From: Symsagittifera roscoffensis | Lineage: Eukaryota; Xenacoelomorpha; Acoela; Convolutidae | Length of the DNA stretch: 64,000 nucleotides | Reading direction: 5' to 3' | Assembly: GCF_963678635.1 (NCBI RefSeq) | Contig: NC_087066.1 | Coordinates: 33,485,301-33,549,300 of the forward strand | Shown: positions 35,763 to 45,270 of the stretch, piece by piece | Numbering within the stretch: the first letter of the stretch is position 1 | Layout: each line of letters starts with the position of its first letter | The notes under the pieces: model-generated | Told to the model about the DNA's origin: nothing | Seen by the model: only the letters and a program-made list of their open reading frames with translations | Databases searched by the model: none | Made by a program: the position numbers and the translations under genes

Positions 35763-38520
35763 TAGCCGTCCTTCCTCTACAATAGCGCTTATGGAGTTGT
35801 AGACAAATTGAACTTTGCGCAGCGATCTGCACCCCCTTATACATAGTATAGAGCTCCTCAGGAGCGCGAAGCTTATTTTAGTTCTTATGTAATTTATCGA
35901 TTCTGGGTAGCTTTCTTGCCTTTTTTATTAAGTTTCTGGACTAATCGCTGCACCGTCCGCGTGGTTGTTGGAGCAGCGCCACCGGTGCATCCGAAAACTA
36001 ATGGGCAGAGGCTACTTTGCTCTACGTTTAAAACTCTTTGCTGATATTTGGAGATCTACAGCGTTTCGTGATATTTACATCAAAGAAAGCGCGGCTAAAT
36101 CGTGAACCCCAGAGTCTGTTTGCCTTAATGTCGAGTCGTGCCTCATCTTCAATTGCAGTTGAATTGTTGTGAAAGCTTTCGCCTTGCAACGGCTGAAGTT
36201 TCGGCTCAATCTCGGCCTCATGCCAAACCTCGTGAATGAGCGAATGTGTCTCTGATTTCATTGTGTCTTATGTGCGTAAGTGCCCTTTCCACAGTGTAGC
36301 GCATGTGTCAAAATTAAATTAGCACCACATGCACACGTGAGTGGGGTTTTGGTCGGTTCCCAACCGTATCTTAAGTGAATACCATCTCTGAATTATCTTG
36401 AAGTTATATCTGTTCAATGGTAAAGCGTTGAGCCAGTTAGAGGCTCCCTTTTCAGAGGGGAAGTCGATTGCGTATTTATCTGTTTCATCTAAAGAGTTCA
36501 TGAGGTTTGTTTTCTTTCGGTTTGTTCCATCAGTTTTCAATTTTTTGATTTTCGTACATATTTTTTCTTGCTGTGTTATTGCTGTAACAGGATCTTGAGA
36601 ATCCAGTACTAGTGATGTTTCCTTAGACCATTCTAGATAGCTTTCATGATCGGATGGCAGCTTGATGTTAAGTCCACCCATTTTAAGGGGTAAGGAAGAT
36701 ATCTCACGGAACTGAGGGTTCAATGTGTCTTTACCGATTAGGTTAGGTATTAATTGTTCTTGGATAGTCTTTTCACATATTTCTAATTTTTCCATAGTGT
36801 AAGGCGCTGTCCTGGTAAGAAATGAAAGTTTTTCTTGAACTCCTTTAGTATAGCAGGCATAAACGTTTTGAGAGGAGGTTTTAGCGATTTTCGTTGATTT
36901 TTTCAAAATTTTGATTTGCTCATTCTGTTGAAATTCGAGGAGCTTTTTACATTCAGATTCTGTTACTATAACTGAACCAAGCACTCGGGCGACTGCCTTT
37001 ATAGTGATTCCTGTATTTTCGAAGATTTTCTCAGCTTCACCGAGTTTTTGATCTTTGACAATGAGTTGGCATTTGGATGCTTTAACATGGTAGCTAAAAA
37101 ACTTACCTAGTGATACAACTTTATCGAGGACGGTTCGTAGATTGCTTAACTTACCGACTGCGTTTCCGTCGTCTGCGTACCATTTCTGGATTACGTTGTC
37201 TACTGATAAAAGTTTTATGAGGGGTATTACGGCTAGACCGTACATGGCCATTGCTAGTGGATCCCCCTGGGCTTTCCCTTCTTGAGAGTAGATGGTTTTA
37301 TTGTTAACGAACAGTTTAGATGGATTGGAGTAGTTCTTAATCGCGGTTAAAAGAGATGGGCAGGTATTTTCGATGTTTTCAATGCCAGCTTTCGATTAAG
37401 CGAGTTGAAAGCGTTTTCGGCATCTATCAATCAAACAGCATCGGCGGAGTTTTTGCTGCATTGATCTGTTAGCGTGTGGATCGCATATTCAATGCCACAA
37501 TTTTGTCCTAGACAGAGTTGATAGTTTGAACCGAGCGACATGAGTTCGTTTTTTTAGGCATCTGGTTATTGTTCGTCCTATTATCCTACGCATAACTTCT
37601 CCTATGCCTATGGGTCTTACTCCTGGATTTTTATCTAAGAGTATTAATCTACATGCGTTGTATGGATCCGTTAGTTCTGGATTTAGTTCTTCGGTAGCCA
37701 TTTTTCTAGCAATTTTAGCAATTGTTTTTGAAATCTCAATTGATTGTTGCCCGAAGTGTGTTAAAATTCGTCTACATTCATTTGCATCAAGGCCAGGTGG
37801 TCCATGAGATCCATGCGTTTTCATGTGTGCTTTCTTGATATGTTGACCCTTCATCTGATTAAATGTCGATGGATGGAAGGGAATTGTTTCATTTGACACT
37901 GGTGTAATAAAATTCTCATCAAATGGTTCAGATGATTGGTGCTTCTCTATAAGAGTCTGTTCTACTGCCTTGCCTATGACGATCTCGTCGAGCGAAAGAA
38001 CGCCTTTGGATGTGTCCGTTAGTTTCGCTATTGCGCTTGATATTTTACCAGTATTCATTAGTTTATTGAACTGTTGTGCTTCAGTTTCAGTTTTTCTTCT
38101 ACTTCCTGCTGTCAAGCGCATTTGAAGCGCTTTCTCTTTGCTATATAGGCCATCCAGGTCTCCGTCTTGCTATTGCTTAAGTCACCTTGCTGGTGTCTTG
38201 GATAAAGATCCATCATTTCCGGACTTTGTTTTGCAAAGTAGTAAGTGTGGAAAGATCATTGCTGCGTGCATTGCGAATGTATTTTCGTTGTTTTCTATTA
38301 GGGTGTTCAGAGTTCTATTGAGGGTTTCAATGAAATTATAACCAACTTTATTTTTTGATAAGATCAAAAAGACCGGTTTCCAGTGGACCACTTCGGAGTA
38401 TATTTTCCTTGTGGTTTCTATGAGTTCTGGACAGGGGTTTGACCATGGGTCTTGTGTTGTTCTAGTTGCTAGAGTGGAGGGTTCTCTTGAGTTTTGTGAG
38501 TGTGGGGCAGTGGAAGGGTG
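35763..38520 (-). pseudogene. Reverse transcriptase with PD-(D/E)XK-like C-terminal domain
   Basis: Would copy element RNA into DNA. From right to left: a helical N-terminal region, GPPGLDANECRRIL, LILLDKNPGVRPIGIGEVMRR (reverse transcriptase fingers), motif A with DAENAFNSLN (about 37410), motif B with QGDPLAM (37260), and catalytic motif C with WYADD (37180). Next comes a thumb and connection region, a Cys/His cluster, RHNEIRD, and EDEARLDI followed by AFFDVNI, which has the E...D...FDV spacing of a restriction-like nuclease fold. The conserved end SFALLRSSILCIRG is near 35860. Long sections are intact (36319-37251 is 310 codons), but breaks occur at 38121-38180, 37489, 37395, 36300 and 36028. 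This type is widespread in marine invertebrate genomes; I cannot give its formal clade. Confidence 0.83.
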
Positions 38521-38738
38521 AACTTGGGGGAGTGATTGTAGCTAGGGTTGGGGATTACATTCATGCGTGATCGTCAGCTGAAATCGTCGTAATGATCGCT
38601 GCTGCGGGCTAGGCCGCTGCATTTTACATGCACGTAGCCTGGGCATGTGAAGCACGAAACACCTCCGCCTCGCAAGCTGTTTCTACAAATAAGGCAAAGT
38701 GTTTGATTAGTCATTTGAGGAAGGACGGCGGTGTCAAG

Positions 38739-39275
38739 TTAGCGAGAGAATTTATAGATTATAATTGCAAGAAAAATTGTAAACAAATCATTACCGTAGA
38801 ACGAGAAATGGATGCCATCACGGCAGAACATTTGAGGGGTTAGATTTAGGTTGAGGTTAGGTGAAACAATGAATGTATGTGGGTGTACAATATTATTTAT
38901 CAAATTAAACAACACGTGATTATGAATATAAATTTTACGATTTATTTCAGTGTTATTACAGTTCTGAATTGCTTCGGGGATGATCAGTGCCTTGGGCTTA
39001 AACTTGTTAGTGACGAGGTTAATCAAATTTTTCCACTGCTGTTCTAATTCTTGTGGATGCAGCCTGTTGCCGTTGTATCCAGCAACTATTGTTACTGTAT
39101 TTAGGCGCTTTGGTCTGTATTGCAAAACTGTTTCAAACAGATCATGAAGCGTTGCGCTGCGGTAGGAGTGAATTGTTGATTTTACTAGAGCTGGTTTGAT
39201 ATATTTGCTCCTTGAAGTCCCGATAACTAGCTTCTGTGAGAACTCAGGGATGAGTCTTGCCTGGAATCGCGGCAT
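38739..39275 (-). CDS. SGNH/GDSL hydrolase-like protein of the retroelement
   Basis: A 178-codon open frame lying upstream of the reverse transcriptase on the same strand. It has the layout of SGNH hydrolases: VIGTSRSKYI near the start (block I, normally GDS; here GTS), VAGYNGN near residue 65 (block III position) and DGIHFSFYG near the end (block V, D-x-x-H). Esterase-like domains of this sort occur in ORF1 proteins of some non-LTR retrotransposons, where they are thought to bind lipid or RNA complexes. The altered block I serine context leaves activity in doubt. The frame is intact. Confidence 0.6.
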   Translation of the reverse strand: MPRFQARLIPEFSQKLVIGTSRSKYIKPALVKSTIHSYRSATLHDLFETVLQYRPKRLNTVTIVAGYNGNRLHPQELEQQWKNLINLVTNKFKPKALIIPEAIQNCNNTEINRKIYIHNHVLFNLINNIVHPHTFIVSPNLNLNLTPQMFCRDGIHFSFYGNDLFTIFLAIIIYKFSR

Positions 39276-39560
39276 CTACTTGAAACACAGACAACTGGGC
39301 GAGAAAGGAAGCTCTTTGGGGTGATTTATGAATACTTTCAAATTATGATTTGAAATTGGACAGAGGTGATGGAAAAAAAGGAGTGGTACAACCTGACGTC
39401 GTTTTGGGGGTCGATTCACCGGCTAACTCCTTCTTGCGTCTAGTTACGCCAGAAAACTTCACTCGCCTACGGCTGGGACGGCGAGATTTGGTAAGATAAG
39501 TCTGCGAGGAAAGCCCAGCGCATTTAATATGAAATTACACAAGAGGTAAATTTGAACAGA

Positions 39561-40067
39561 CACACTATTTAATAATTTATTACAAAAATTAGGCAATTTT
39601 TTCACTTCTTGAGTTAATTGCGTTGACAAAATCTTGAAGCTAATCGATGGTCGAGTTAATTGTGTTGACAAAATCTGAAGCTTATCGATGTATGAGTAGG
39701 TCCATTTGTCCTCCAAATACTAATAAATCAAACCCTTTAGTGATCGAATGTTCCTCTCCGCAAAAACGGATTTTTTTCACTCTCTGTTGTATATGTTTCG
39801 ATGCCCTTTACCTCACATAAAATTTTGAAAGACCCCTTGAACTCTGTGCCTTTATCTACTCAGACTTTTTTGGCTGTTTTGTTTTTATCATTTAATTGAA
39901 TGCTTCCGCAGTTGAGGTAGCATACTTTGATTTCAATGGTTGTACACGTAGATAGCGAGACATGCAATCCACTCCATCCATAAGATATTTAATGTTTTCG
40001 TTGCAATGTGCAAGTTTATCAACATACGCCAAATCAATTGGCCATATTTCAACTATGTCATAAACTA
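39561..40067. other. Polinton interior, no gene recognised
   Basis: Contains an imperfect ~60-bp-spaced direct repeat (gagttaattgcgttgacaaaatcttgaagc at 39609 and its partner at 39653, each within short limits). No frame resembles a known protein. Confidence 0.4.
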
Positions 40068-40619
40068 TCACTTTGAAGCGTGGTATTTTGCCGCGAACTG
40101 TTCGATATTTTGTACACTGCCAAACAATGCTGAACCTTTACCTGTAAATTTAGTTTTCAGTACTTTTTCTTCAGCTGGTGTAATCTTGCCATTTTTTGTT
40201 TTCGACTGTCTCCTCTGTCGTTGTAGAATCTGAATCGTTATCGGGCGTTTCGTACGATTCGGAGTCTTCTTCTGCTCCTTCTTCTCGTTTGGTTTTTTGC
40301 GCTGCCCGTTCTCTTTCACTGTCTGCAACAGTCCTTCTGATTTTGCGTCTTTTACTGTTTTTCGAGCTGGAACTTGTTGACGGTTTCTTGGGAGAAAGGA
40401 GGGCTGTAGATTTTGAAGGGGAATTTGGAATACTTGTTCATAACCAACTGTTCATCAACTTTGATTGACCTCAAAATCAGTATAAAAGCAGGGTTGTAAA
40501 GTTTTTTTTTTAGTTTGTTGGTGTATATCATCCAAAAAAGCTGATGCTTTAAAACCGGTTGGAACTTTATCAACGTAAATTTCTTCATTACCTTTATTTA
40601 TTTCGACTCGCGCTGCTTT
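40068..40619 (-). pseudogene. Unassigned Polinton frame with Ser/Lys-rich linker
   Basis: Continues leftward from the 40620 frame in other phases. It shows a short conserved-looking start (VDKVPTGFKASAFLDD near 40530-40580), then a Lys/Arg/Ser/Glu-rich low-complexity section (SSSSKNSKRRK, EEGAEEDSESYE) and a closing segment FGSVQNIEQFAAKY near 40085-40130. Composition suggests a nuclear or DNA-packing virion protein, but this is a guess from charge only. Confidence 0.4.
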
Positions 40620-41207
40620 TTAGATAAATTCAAGAAATTTTTTCGTCCGCTTAAGTTTGTGTTCGTCCATGAGCTGTAATTGTAACAGGATACGTTCAGT
40701 GGATAATGCGTCACTAAGCTCAGCATTTATTTCCATCTCGTTTCCTTCATCATCATCTTCAGTGAGAAGGAGAGCTTGATTTTGTGGATTGGTTTCTGCT
40801 TTGGTAACTATAGGTGATTCAGGGGTTCGGGGTATGACTGGCGTAGCTGGTGTTGTTGTTGCTGCTGTTCTTGTTGATTCATTCAGGCTCAAACGGTTCA
40901 AATATGATAGTTGCGGTTTCTTGTGTTTGATGGAGTTGACAAGCAAAACCTTTGCTGCATGTGGTTGATCTCTGATACACATATGCTTCGGAATTTGAAC
41001 AAATTCTTCTGCTGCCATTTCTATGCTGTCAAATACTTGAAGCAAAAATAAAGTATGTCTGATTAGATAAAATCCTTGTTTGCTTAGTAAAATAGCTGGT
41101 TTTTTTTCAAGACTCGTTTTTAGATTTATTAAAATTTTGTATGCTCTTTCGAATTTAATGCGGTTTGGGATACTGAAAGGCACATTACCGTTGACTACAT
41201 TGAGCAA
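40620..41207 (-). CDS. Unassigned Polinton protein, 195 residues
   Basis: Open frame on the same strand as the structural genes. The first ~100 residues look helical, with IPNRIKFERAYKILINL and KQGFYLIRHTLFLLQV. A Thr/Pro-rich linker (TTTPATPVIPRTPESP) and an acidic segment (EDDDEGNEMEINAEL) follow, and a helical end. No motif that I can name. Its place next to the packaging ATPase suggests a virion or packaging role. It is one of the better-preserved frames of the element. Confidence 0.5.
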   Translation of the reverse strand: MLNVVNGNVPFSIPNRIKFERAYKILINLKTSLEKKPAILLSKQGFYLIRHTLFLLQVFDSIEMAAEEFVQIPKHMCIRDQPHAAKVLLVNSIKHKKPQLSYLNRLSLNESTRTAATTTPATPVIPRTPESPIVTKAETNPQNQALLLTEDDDEGNEMEINAELSDALSTERILLQLQLMDEHKLKRTKKFLEFI

Positions 41208-41331
41208 GCATTCACAAACAACTGATATTTTTTGAGTATTTGATGTTTTTTTCTAATGAAGCCGCGTAGTTGAATTGGGTTCAACTGTACCATCGCGTTC
41301 ATTTGTGATGGGTGTCACACCTCTGCCTTAT

Positions 41332-41990
41332 CTAATGGTAATTAGAAAATTGACGGACCAGGAGGTAGTATGTTTGAACAGTATCTGAGACAGTCTGATG
41401 TTCGGGATCTAAATATATTAATAGATGTCCGAAGCTGTCCTTTGTAGCCAGTTTATACGACTTTCGTAAAAATTTAGGTGCATTGAGTTGCCTTCCGAGG
41501 TGATCAAGATCAAGTTGCTGAATATCACGAGGGAATTTGAATAAAATTACGTGAGATGTGTTCAAATCAATAGTTCGTCACCATCGGCTTTGTTGGAATA
41601 ACTTATGTTTAACATAAATGACACCTAAGCCCAAGTTCTTCCTGCTGTTGCTAATTTAACGAAATCTTTATCATTTTATATTTCTTCGCATGAGTCATCA
41701 AACACTAACAGAATGTTTTCAATGTTTCTCAAACGATCGAATCCATCAAACTTTACAAATTCTTTTTGAATTCTGCGAGCGTTTAACTCGTCCATAACTA
41801 AAAAAAATAATCTCTCAAATTTGGGATAAAAAGTTCTTCCTGTCAATAGCTTGAAAATCAACTCTGTTTTTCCGGATCCCGACGGTGCTACAACTGCCAT
41901 AAACAGTCTTGTCGGCGTATCAATAATTTTATTCATATGCTTGGGTTTGGTAGCACGTACCCAACTAAACCAGACAAAATTGAAAACCAA
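41332..41990 (-). pseudogene. FtsK/HerA-type genome packaging ATPase (Polinton), broken
   Basis: Would pump DNA into the capsid. The right part (41990-41676) has a perfect Walker A APSGSGKTELIFKLL and Walker B ILLVFDDSCEE. Between 41676 and 41570 a conserved TAGRHLG-like stretch is recognisable out of frame. The left part (41565-41332) contains ILFKFPRDIQQLD and HLGRQLN, and GHLLIYLDPE, the conserved C-terminal section of Polinton ATPases. Stops or shifts at about 41676 and 41580 separate them. Confidence 0.87.
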
Positions 41991-42241
41991 ACTGACGTTT
42001 CTTCACAGCTTATTTTCGTCCAAGGAAAATTATAGATACAAAGTAAGTAAAAGATTTTTTTTCATCAGTGTTTGTTTGATCATAATTCAAATCGGTAACT
42101 ATAGTCGTATCAGGCCCATCAATAGCTAATTCAGACATTCAGCCGTTCAATTTATTTTCTCTATCTGGTTCCCTCTGACTCTCTATCTATAACACTCGTT
42201 TCTTGATGAGCAAGAAATGTGTTTTTGTCATAAAATATGTA

Positions 42242-42660
42242 TTATCTATACTTCTGAACAATAAAAAAAATCTTGTATCGAGTACAAATTGTAAAGTCAA
42301 TAGTTATGTCATTGTCATTGCCATGCATTTCCACAACATAAATGGCTGGCACATATTCAGTTTTTGCATGAAATACAACTTTCTTTACAGAGTTCTCTTT
42401 TACTAATTTCTGAACTTCCTCAGGTAGGTCACTGCTGTGAAGATCCATTTGAATTCCGAGTTGACGTTTGGGCACTAACACTAGCCTGGGAAGACATACT
42501 CCTCGTTTGTTGGCTAACATTTTGACAATCCTTGTATCGTTGAAAATAGATGAATTGGTCAATCACTGAAAAAAAATTTCTTAAAATAGTCAATTCGTCT
42601 CCTGATAGAGTAATTTGTATTTCCGCAGCACAACTTGACCTCGGCAAATATTTGTTCTGT
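42242..42660 (-). pseudogene. Unassigned Polinton protein, ~120 residues
   Basis: The last 106 codons (42562-42242) are open: CLPRLVLVPKRQLGIQMDL, an acidic section, KKVVFHAKTEYVPAIYVVE, and a hydrophobic C-terminus. An upstream part in another frame (42429-42647) includes LSGDELTILRNFF. The alternating hydrophobic pattern suggests beta structure. No family could be assigned. Confidence 0.45.
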
Positions 42661-42777
42661 TCTGGTCACAGTTAATTTGATATCACTCTGGTGTCATCCA
42701 AGCCAATAATACTAAATTTGGAGATAGGTACGTCTCCGCTTTTGCTAGTCTTTCGTTGTAGCTAACTTTTCAGCTAA

Positions 42778-43527
42778 TCAAAAAAGACCTTGTTTTTTTT
42801 TCAGGGCATAAAGATTTCTGGAGTTGTAATGATGTAAATGTCTATTGCAAGATGGATAATTCTTGATATGTAAGTTTTCAATTCTCGGGCAACCCAAGTC
42901 ATCAAGATTCACAACTTCTGGATCCAAGTACTTTGCAAGAAGTTCAGCCTTCTCTTTCACTCTGGCGTAAAATACAGCGTTAGGATTTCTTAGAACAAAA
43001 CTTTGAATAATCTGATTGAGGTTTAAATATAAATAATCTCCGCTTTCCCAGTGAATTCCGTGCAAGTAATTTGTTAACAAGTTGTACGCTTTTTGTTCAG
43101 CTTTAGGTAGTGAGTTGAAAAGGACTGGAGGTAGAAAAATAAGAGAGTCGCTATAATCAGAAGTCGTAATGACTTATTCTTTAAATATAAAGGAACTTTT
43201 TTATAGCGAAATCTTTCCAAATCTATCACGACTGATCGTTCACTCAACATTCTAATAATTGATTGGAGTTCTGGTCTGGTTAGTTTGCTGAATAAACAAA
43301 GTAATACCGCTCAAACGACCAATCAGTCTGCTGTTACACTTCCAGGGTAGCATATAGCAGTAAGTGGGACCTGTGTTGTAAACTTCGTCAACAAAACCTG
43401 CAGCATCATGTAAAATTGCATGCAGACGTAATATTTTTGAATCTTTTGAATATTTGTCAAAGGAAGAGTCGTCTATGCCAATAAGACCTCCATATGCTCT
43501 AAGTTTAATGGCTACGTCATAATTCAT
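42778..43527 (-). pseudogene. Unassigned Polinton protein with conserved Cys/His segment
   Basis: Two frames read in order: 43527-43252 (YGGLIGIDDSSFDKY, LHDAAGFVDEVY, YCYMLPWKCNSRLIG) and 43080-42778 (HWESGDYLYLNL, KEKAELLAKYLDPEVVNLDD, then GCPRIENL and a Cys/His/Tyr-rich end with CNRHLHHYNSRNLYAL). The second part is reminiscent of a small domain seen in several invertebrate transposon and virus proteins in which a conserved D-L-G-C-P is followed by a C...H...C...L pattern. Function unknown. A ~170-bp gap with stops divides the two frames. Confidence 0.45.
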
Positions 43528-44041
43528 AGAAAAGAAAAACAGAACATGCAGTCAGAAAATAATTTCGACGGTCAGAATTCTCCGGATAGGTTTTTTCCAC
43601 AGTCAAAAAAATCGCATGAATGATTTCCAAGTCAGTTGAGGTAACTACGTTTTTCCAATTTCATTTTTTCTTTTCTTTCCAACACTATTTGAACCTGCTG
43701 AATTTCAAAACAGTGGAAGTAAAAGTAACCTGTTAGCTACCAAACTTTCAATTATTTTTAAATCTGCTCTTTTGTTCAATCAGCTTAGTGTCAAAGTCGA
43801 ACAAGAAGTTAAATAGGTTTTCAGAAGTAGCATTCGACAAACCAATCAATTTTACAAGTTTTTGTTTCCAAAGTTCCAAATCAAACTAAAAATTTCTAGA
43901 CTGGTTGAAAATAACACGCAGCAAAAAGAAAAATTTCATCTGTCAGTGTTTTCCAAATAAGCGCATTTTAAACTCAGGAAAAATTTAGGGAACGTTTTAA
44001 AAGTATCAGCTTCCAAAACAAGTTCTTCCAAAAGCTTTTAA
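43528..44041. other. Polinton interior, no gene recognised
   Basis: AT-rich sequence between the unassigned minus-strand gene and the plus-strand frame at 44042. No known motif was seen on either strand. Confidence 0.4.
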
Positions 44042-44377
44042 ATGACGAACAATTTCATGCGATTTAAATTTTTTGATGCCATCCTACACGGAAAATTTTT
44101 TATCCAGTTTGGCGGTTTAGTACTCCTCAATATCCCCATTGACGAGGTACATGTCCGGTTTCAGGCTGGGCCTTATCCCGACGTTCAGGTGGTGAAGGAG
44201 CTCTGGATCAAGCCGCGTCAGTGGGCCAAGGGGAAACCTCTTCCCCGGACTATTGTCCCTGGGTCGCCTGAGTGGGAACTACCCGCTGAGCCACTTAGAG
44301 ACGTAGTCGCCCTCTGTTTCTGGATTGAGACCAGGGCTTCTGATCTGCCGGGGCTAATGGACAGACCAGCAGTTTGA
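44042..44377 (+). CDS. Unassigned GC-rich plus-strand frame beside the right TIR
   Basis: A 111-codon frame in which the last ~80 codons (from about 44115) are markedly richer in GC than the rest of the element and use a different codon set. The product has many Pro, Trp and Arg residues (VKELWIKPRQWAKGKPLPR, SPEWELPAEPL) and a plausible compact globular composition. It ends 65 bp before the inner edge of the inverted repeat. I do not recognise it; it could be the last exon of a lost gene or captured foreign sequence. Confidence 0.4.
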   Translation: MTNNFMRFKFFDAILHGKFFIQFGGLVLLNIPIDEVHVRFQAGPYPDVQVVKELWIKPRQWAKGKPLPRTIVPGSPEWELPAEPLRDVVALCFWIETRASDLPGLMDRPAV

Positions 44378-44441
44378 CTCTATTCCCACCTGTTCTTATA
44401 AAGAAGAGTTTTTTTTTACCACACTTTAGTTTTTTAGTCCC

Positions 44442-44842
44442 TTTCATTATCATCCCCTTTATTTATTATGATTATGCATCATTCCGCATCATCAAATTTC
44501 GGGTAAGTTTATACGTTTTATACCTATTAATCCACAATATAACGCGCGCAGTAAAATTTGAACTATCAAAGTCAAGGGAAAACATGCACAAAACAAAACT
44601 TAATTACATTCCCATTTCCATAAAGTGGCTTGAAGATGACTAATTTTAACCCGCCTTAAAACATGTGTGCCCGAATAAGTAGGAGTTTTAACCCCTTTGG
44701 GGGTTAAAAGTGGTCATTGCAACGGCACACCGAAAAAAAAGGGGGATTAAAAGTGGTCATTTTCCTAGCCACTTTTACTATACTACTTCGTTACCTTTAC
44801 ACTTTTACGTGGACTTTTCCTAGCCACTTTTACTATACTACT
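44442..44842 (-). repeat. Right terminal inverted repeat of the Polinton
   Basis: Reverse complement match to 24365-24708. The core is 44442-44787 (346 bp). A ~55-bp tandem duplication of the outermost part extends it to 44842. Confidence 0.92.
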
Positions 44843-44869
44843 TTCGTTACCTTTACACTTTTACGAAAA
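44761..44869. repeat. Tandem duplication across the right Polinton boundary
   Basis: Two ~54-bp units: 44761-44814 and 44815-44869. Each contains tttcctagccacttttacta, the element end, a TTCGTT (first unit one T shorter across the join) and the first ~17 host bases acctttacacttttacg. The duplication therefore arose after insertion and carries element plus flank. Confidence 0.88.
44843..44848. other. Right target-site duplication TTCGTT
   Basis: Exact copy of 24359-24364, directly outside the second (outer) copy of the duplicated right terminus. Confidence 0.85.
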
Positions 44870-45246
44870 TTGAGCGTGAAAAAACTTAGACTTGCTCCTA
44901 AAAAACCAAATAAAAATCACTTAGACCAATACAACAGTACTCACTACAATCATTACTCTAAATAAAACTAACCATTTTGAAAAATCCTAACTAAACGGTA
45001 AATTTTGTATTCCGCTGGGAACTATAACAATTAAAATCCACTACTGAAACTAGGAGCCGCTCGCATGTTTGGCCGCGTTTCCACTTCCTTAATTGGAGAG
45101 CGTTTTCTACCTTCCTTTTAAGAAAAGAATTTGAATTGAACTTGAAAAACTCATCAAACCACTGAAAGTAAAATTTCGGACAAAAATAATCAATACAGCC
45201 TATATAAGGGTCTTCAGCAAGATCTGTACTAATCAATCGCTCAAAA
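44849..45246. other. Right flank of the Polinton, non-coding
   Basis: No gene is seen. Part of it (about 45015-45120) aligns loosely to 10665-10790, suggesting an old repeat. Confidence 0.35.
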
Positions 45247-45270
45247 AATTACTATCTTAGAAAAACTAAC

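Larger units (their letters stand above)
35640..39560 (-). mobile_element. Retroelement nested in the Polinton (SGNH hydrolase plus RT-nuclease)
   Basis: Two coding regions in the same direction: an SGNH-hydrolase-like frame (38739-39275) and a reverse transcriptase with C-terminal nuclease-like domain (35763-38520). They interrupt the Polinton between its penton and ATPase genes. No LTRs were found. The boundaries are approximate. A short Arg/Lys-rich frame before the hydrolase (about 39380-39510) may be the N-terminal part of its first protein. Confidence 0.65.
24365..44842. mobile_element. Maverick/Polinton element, decayed, with a nested retroelement
   Basis: A 20.5-kb element bounded by ~345-bp inverted repeats starting with AG and a perfect 6-bp target duplication. 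It carries the Polinton hallmark genes: protein-primed family B DNA polymerase, adenain-type cysteine protease, double-jelly-roll major capsid protein, penton-like protein and FtsK/HerA-type ATPase, almost all on the minus strand. Subtracting the ~4-kb retroelement gives about 16.5 kb, normal for the class. Related elements are considered endogenous viruses (adintoviruses or polintoviruses). Every core gene here has at least one frameshift or stop, and the two terminal repeats have diverged by roughly 10-15 percent by eye, so it is an old, inactive insertion. I found no integrase. Confidence 0.93.

Noticed and set aside
40620-41207. Candidate Polinton integrase
   Set aside because: No HHCC finger, no DDE spacing and no chromodomain; composition is helical with an acidic Thr/Pro-rich linker instead.
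44374-44643. Plus-strand 89-codon frame across the right Polinton terminus
   Set aside because: It lies within the inverted repeat, and the matching left repeat does not keep the frame.
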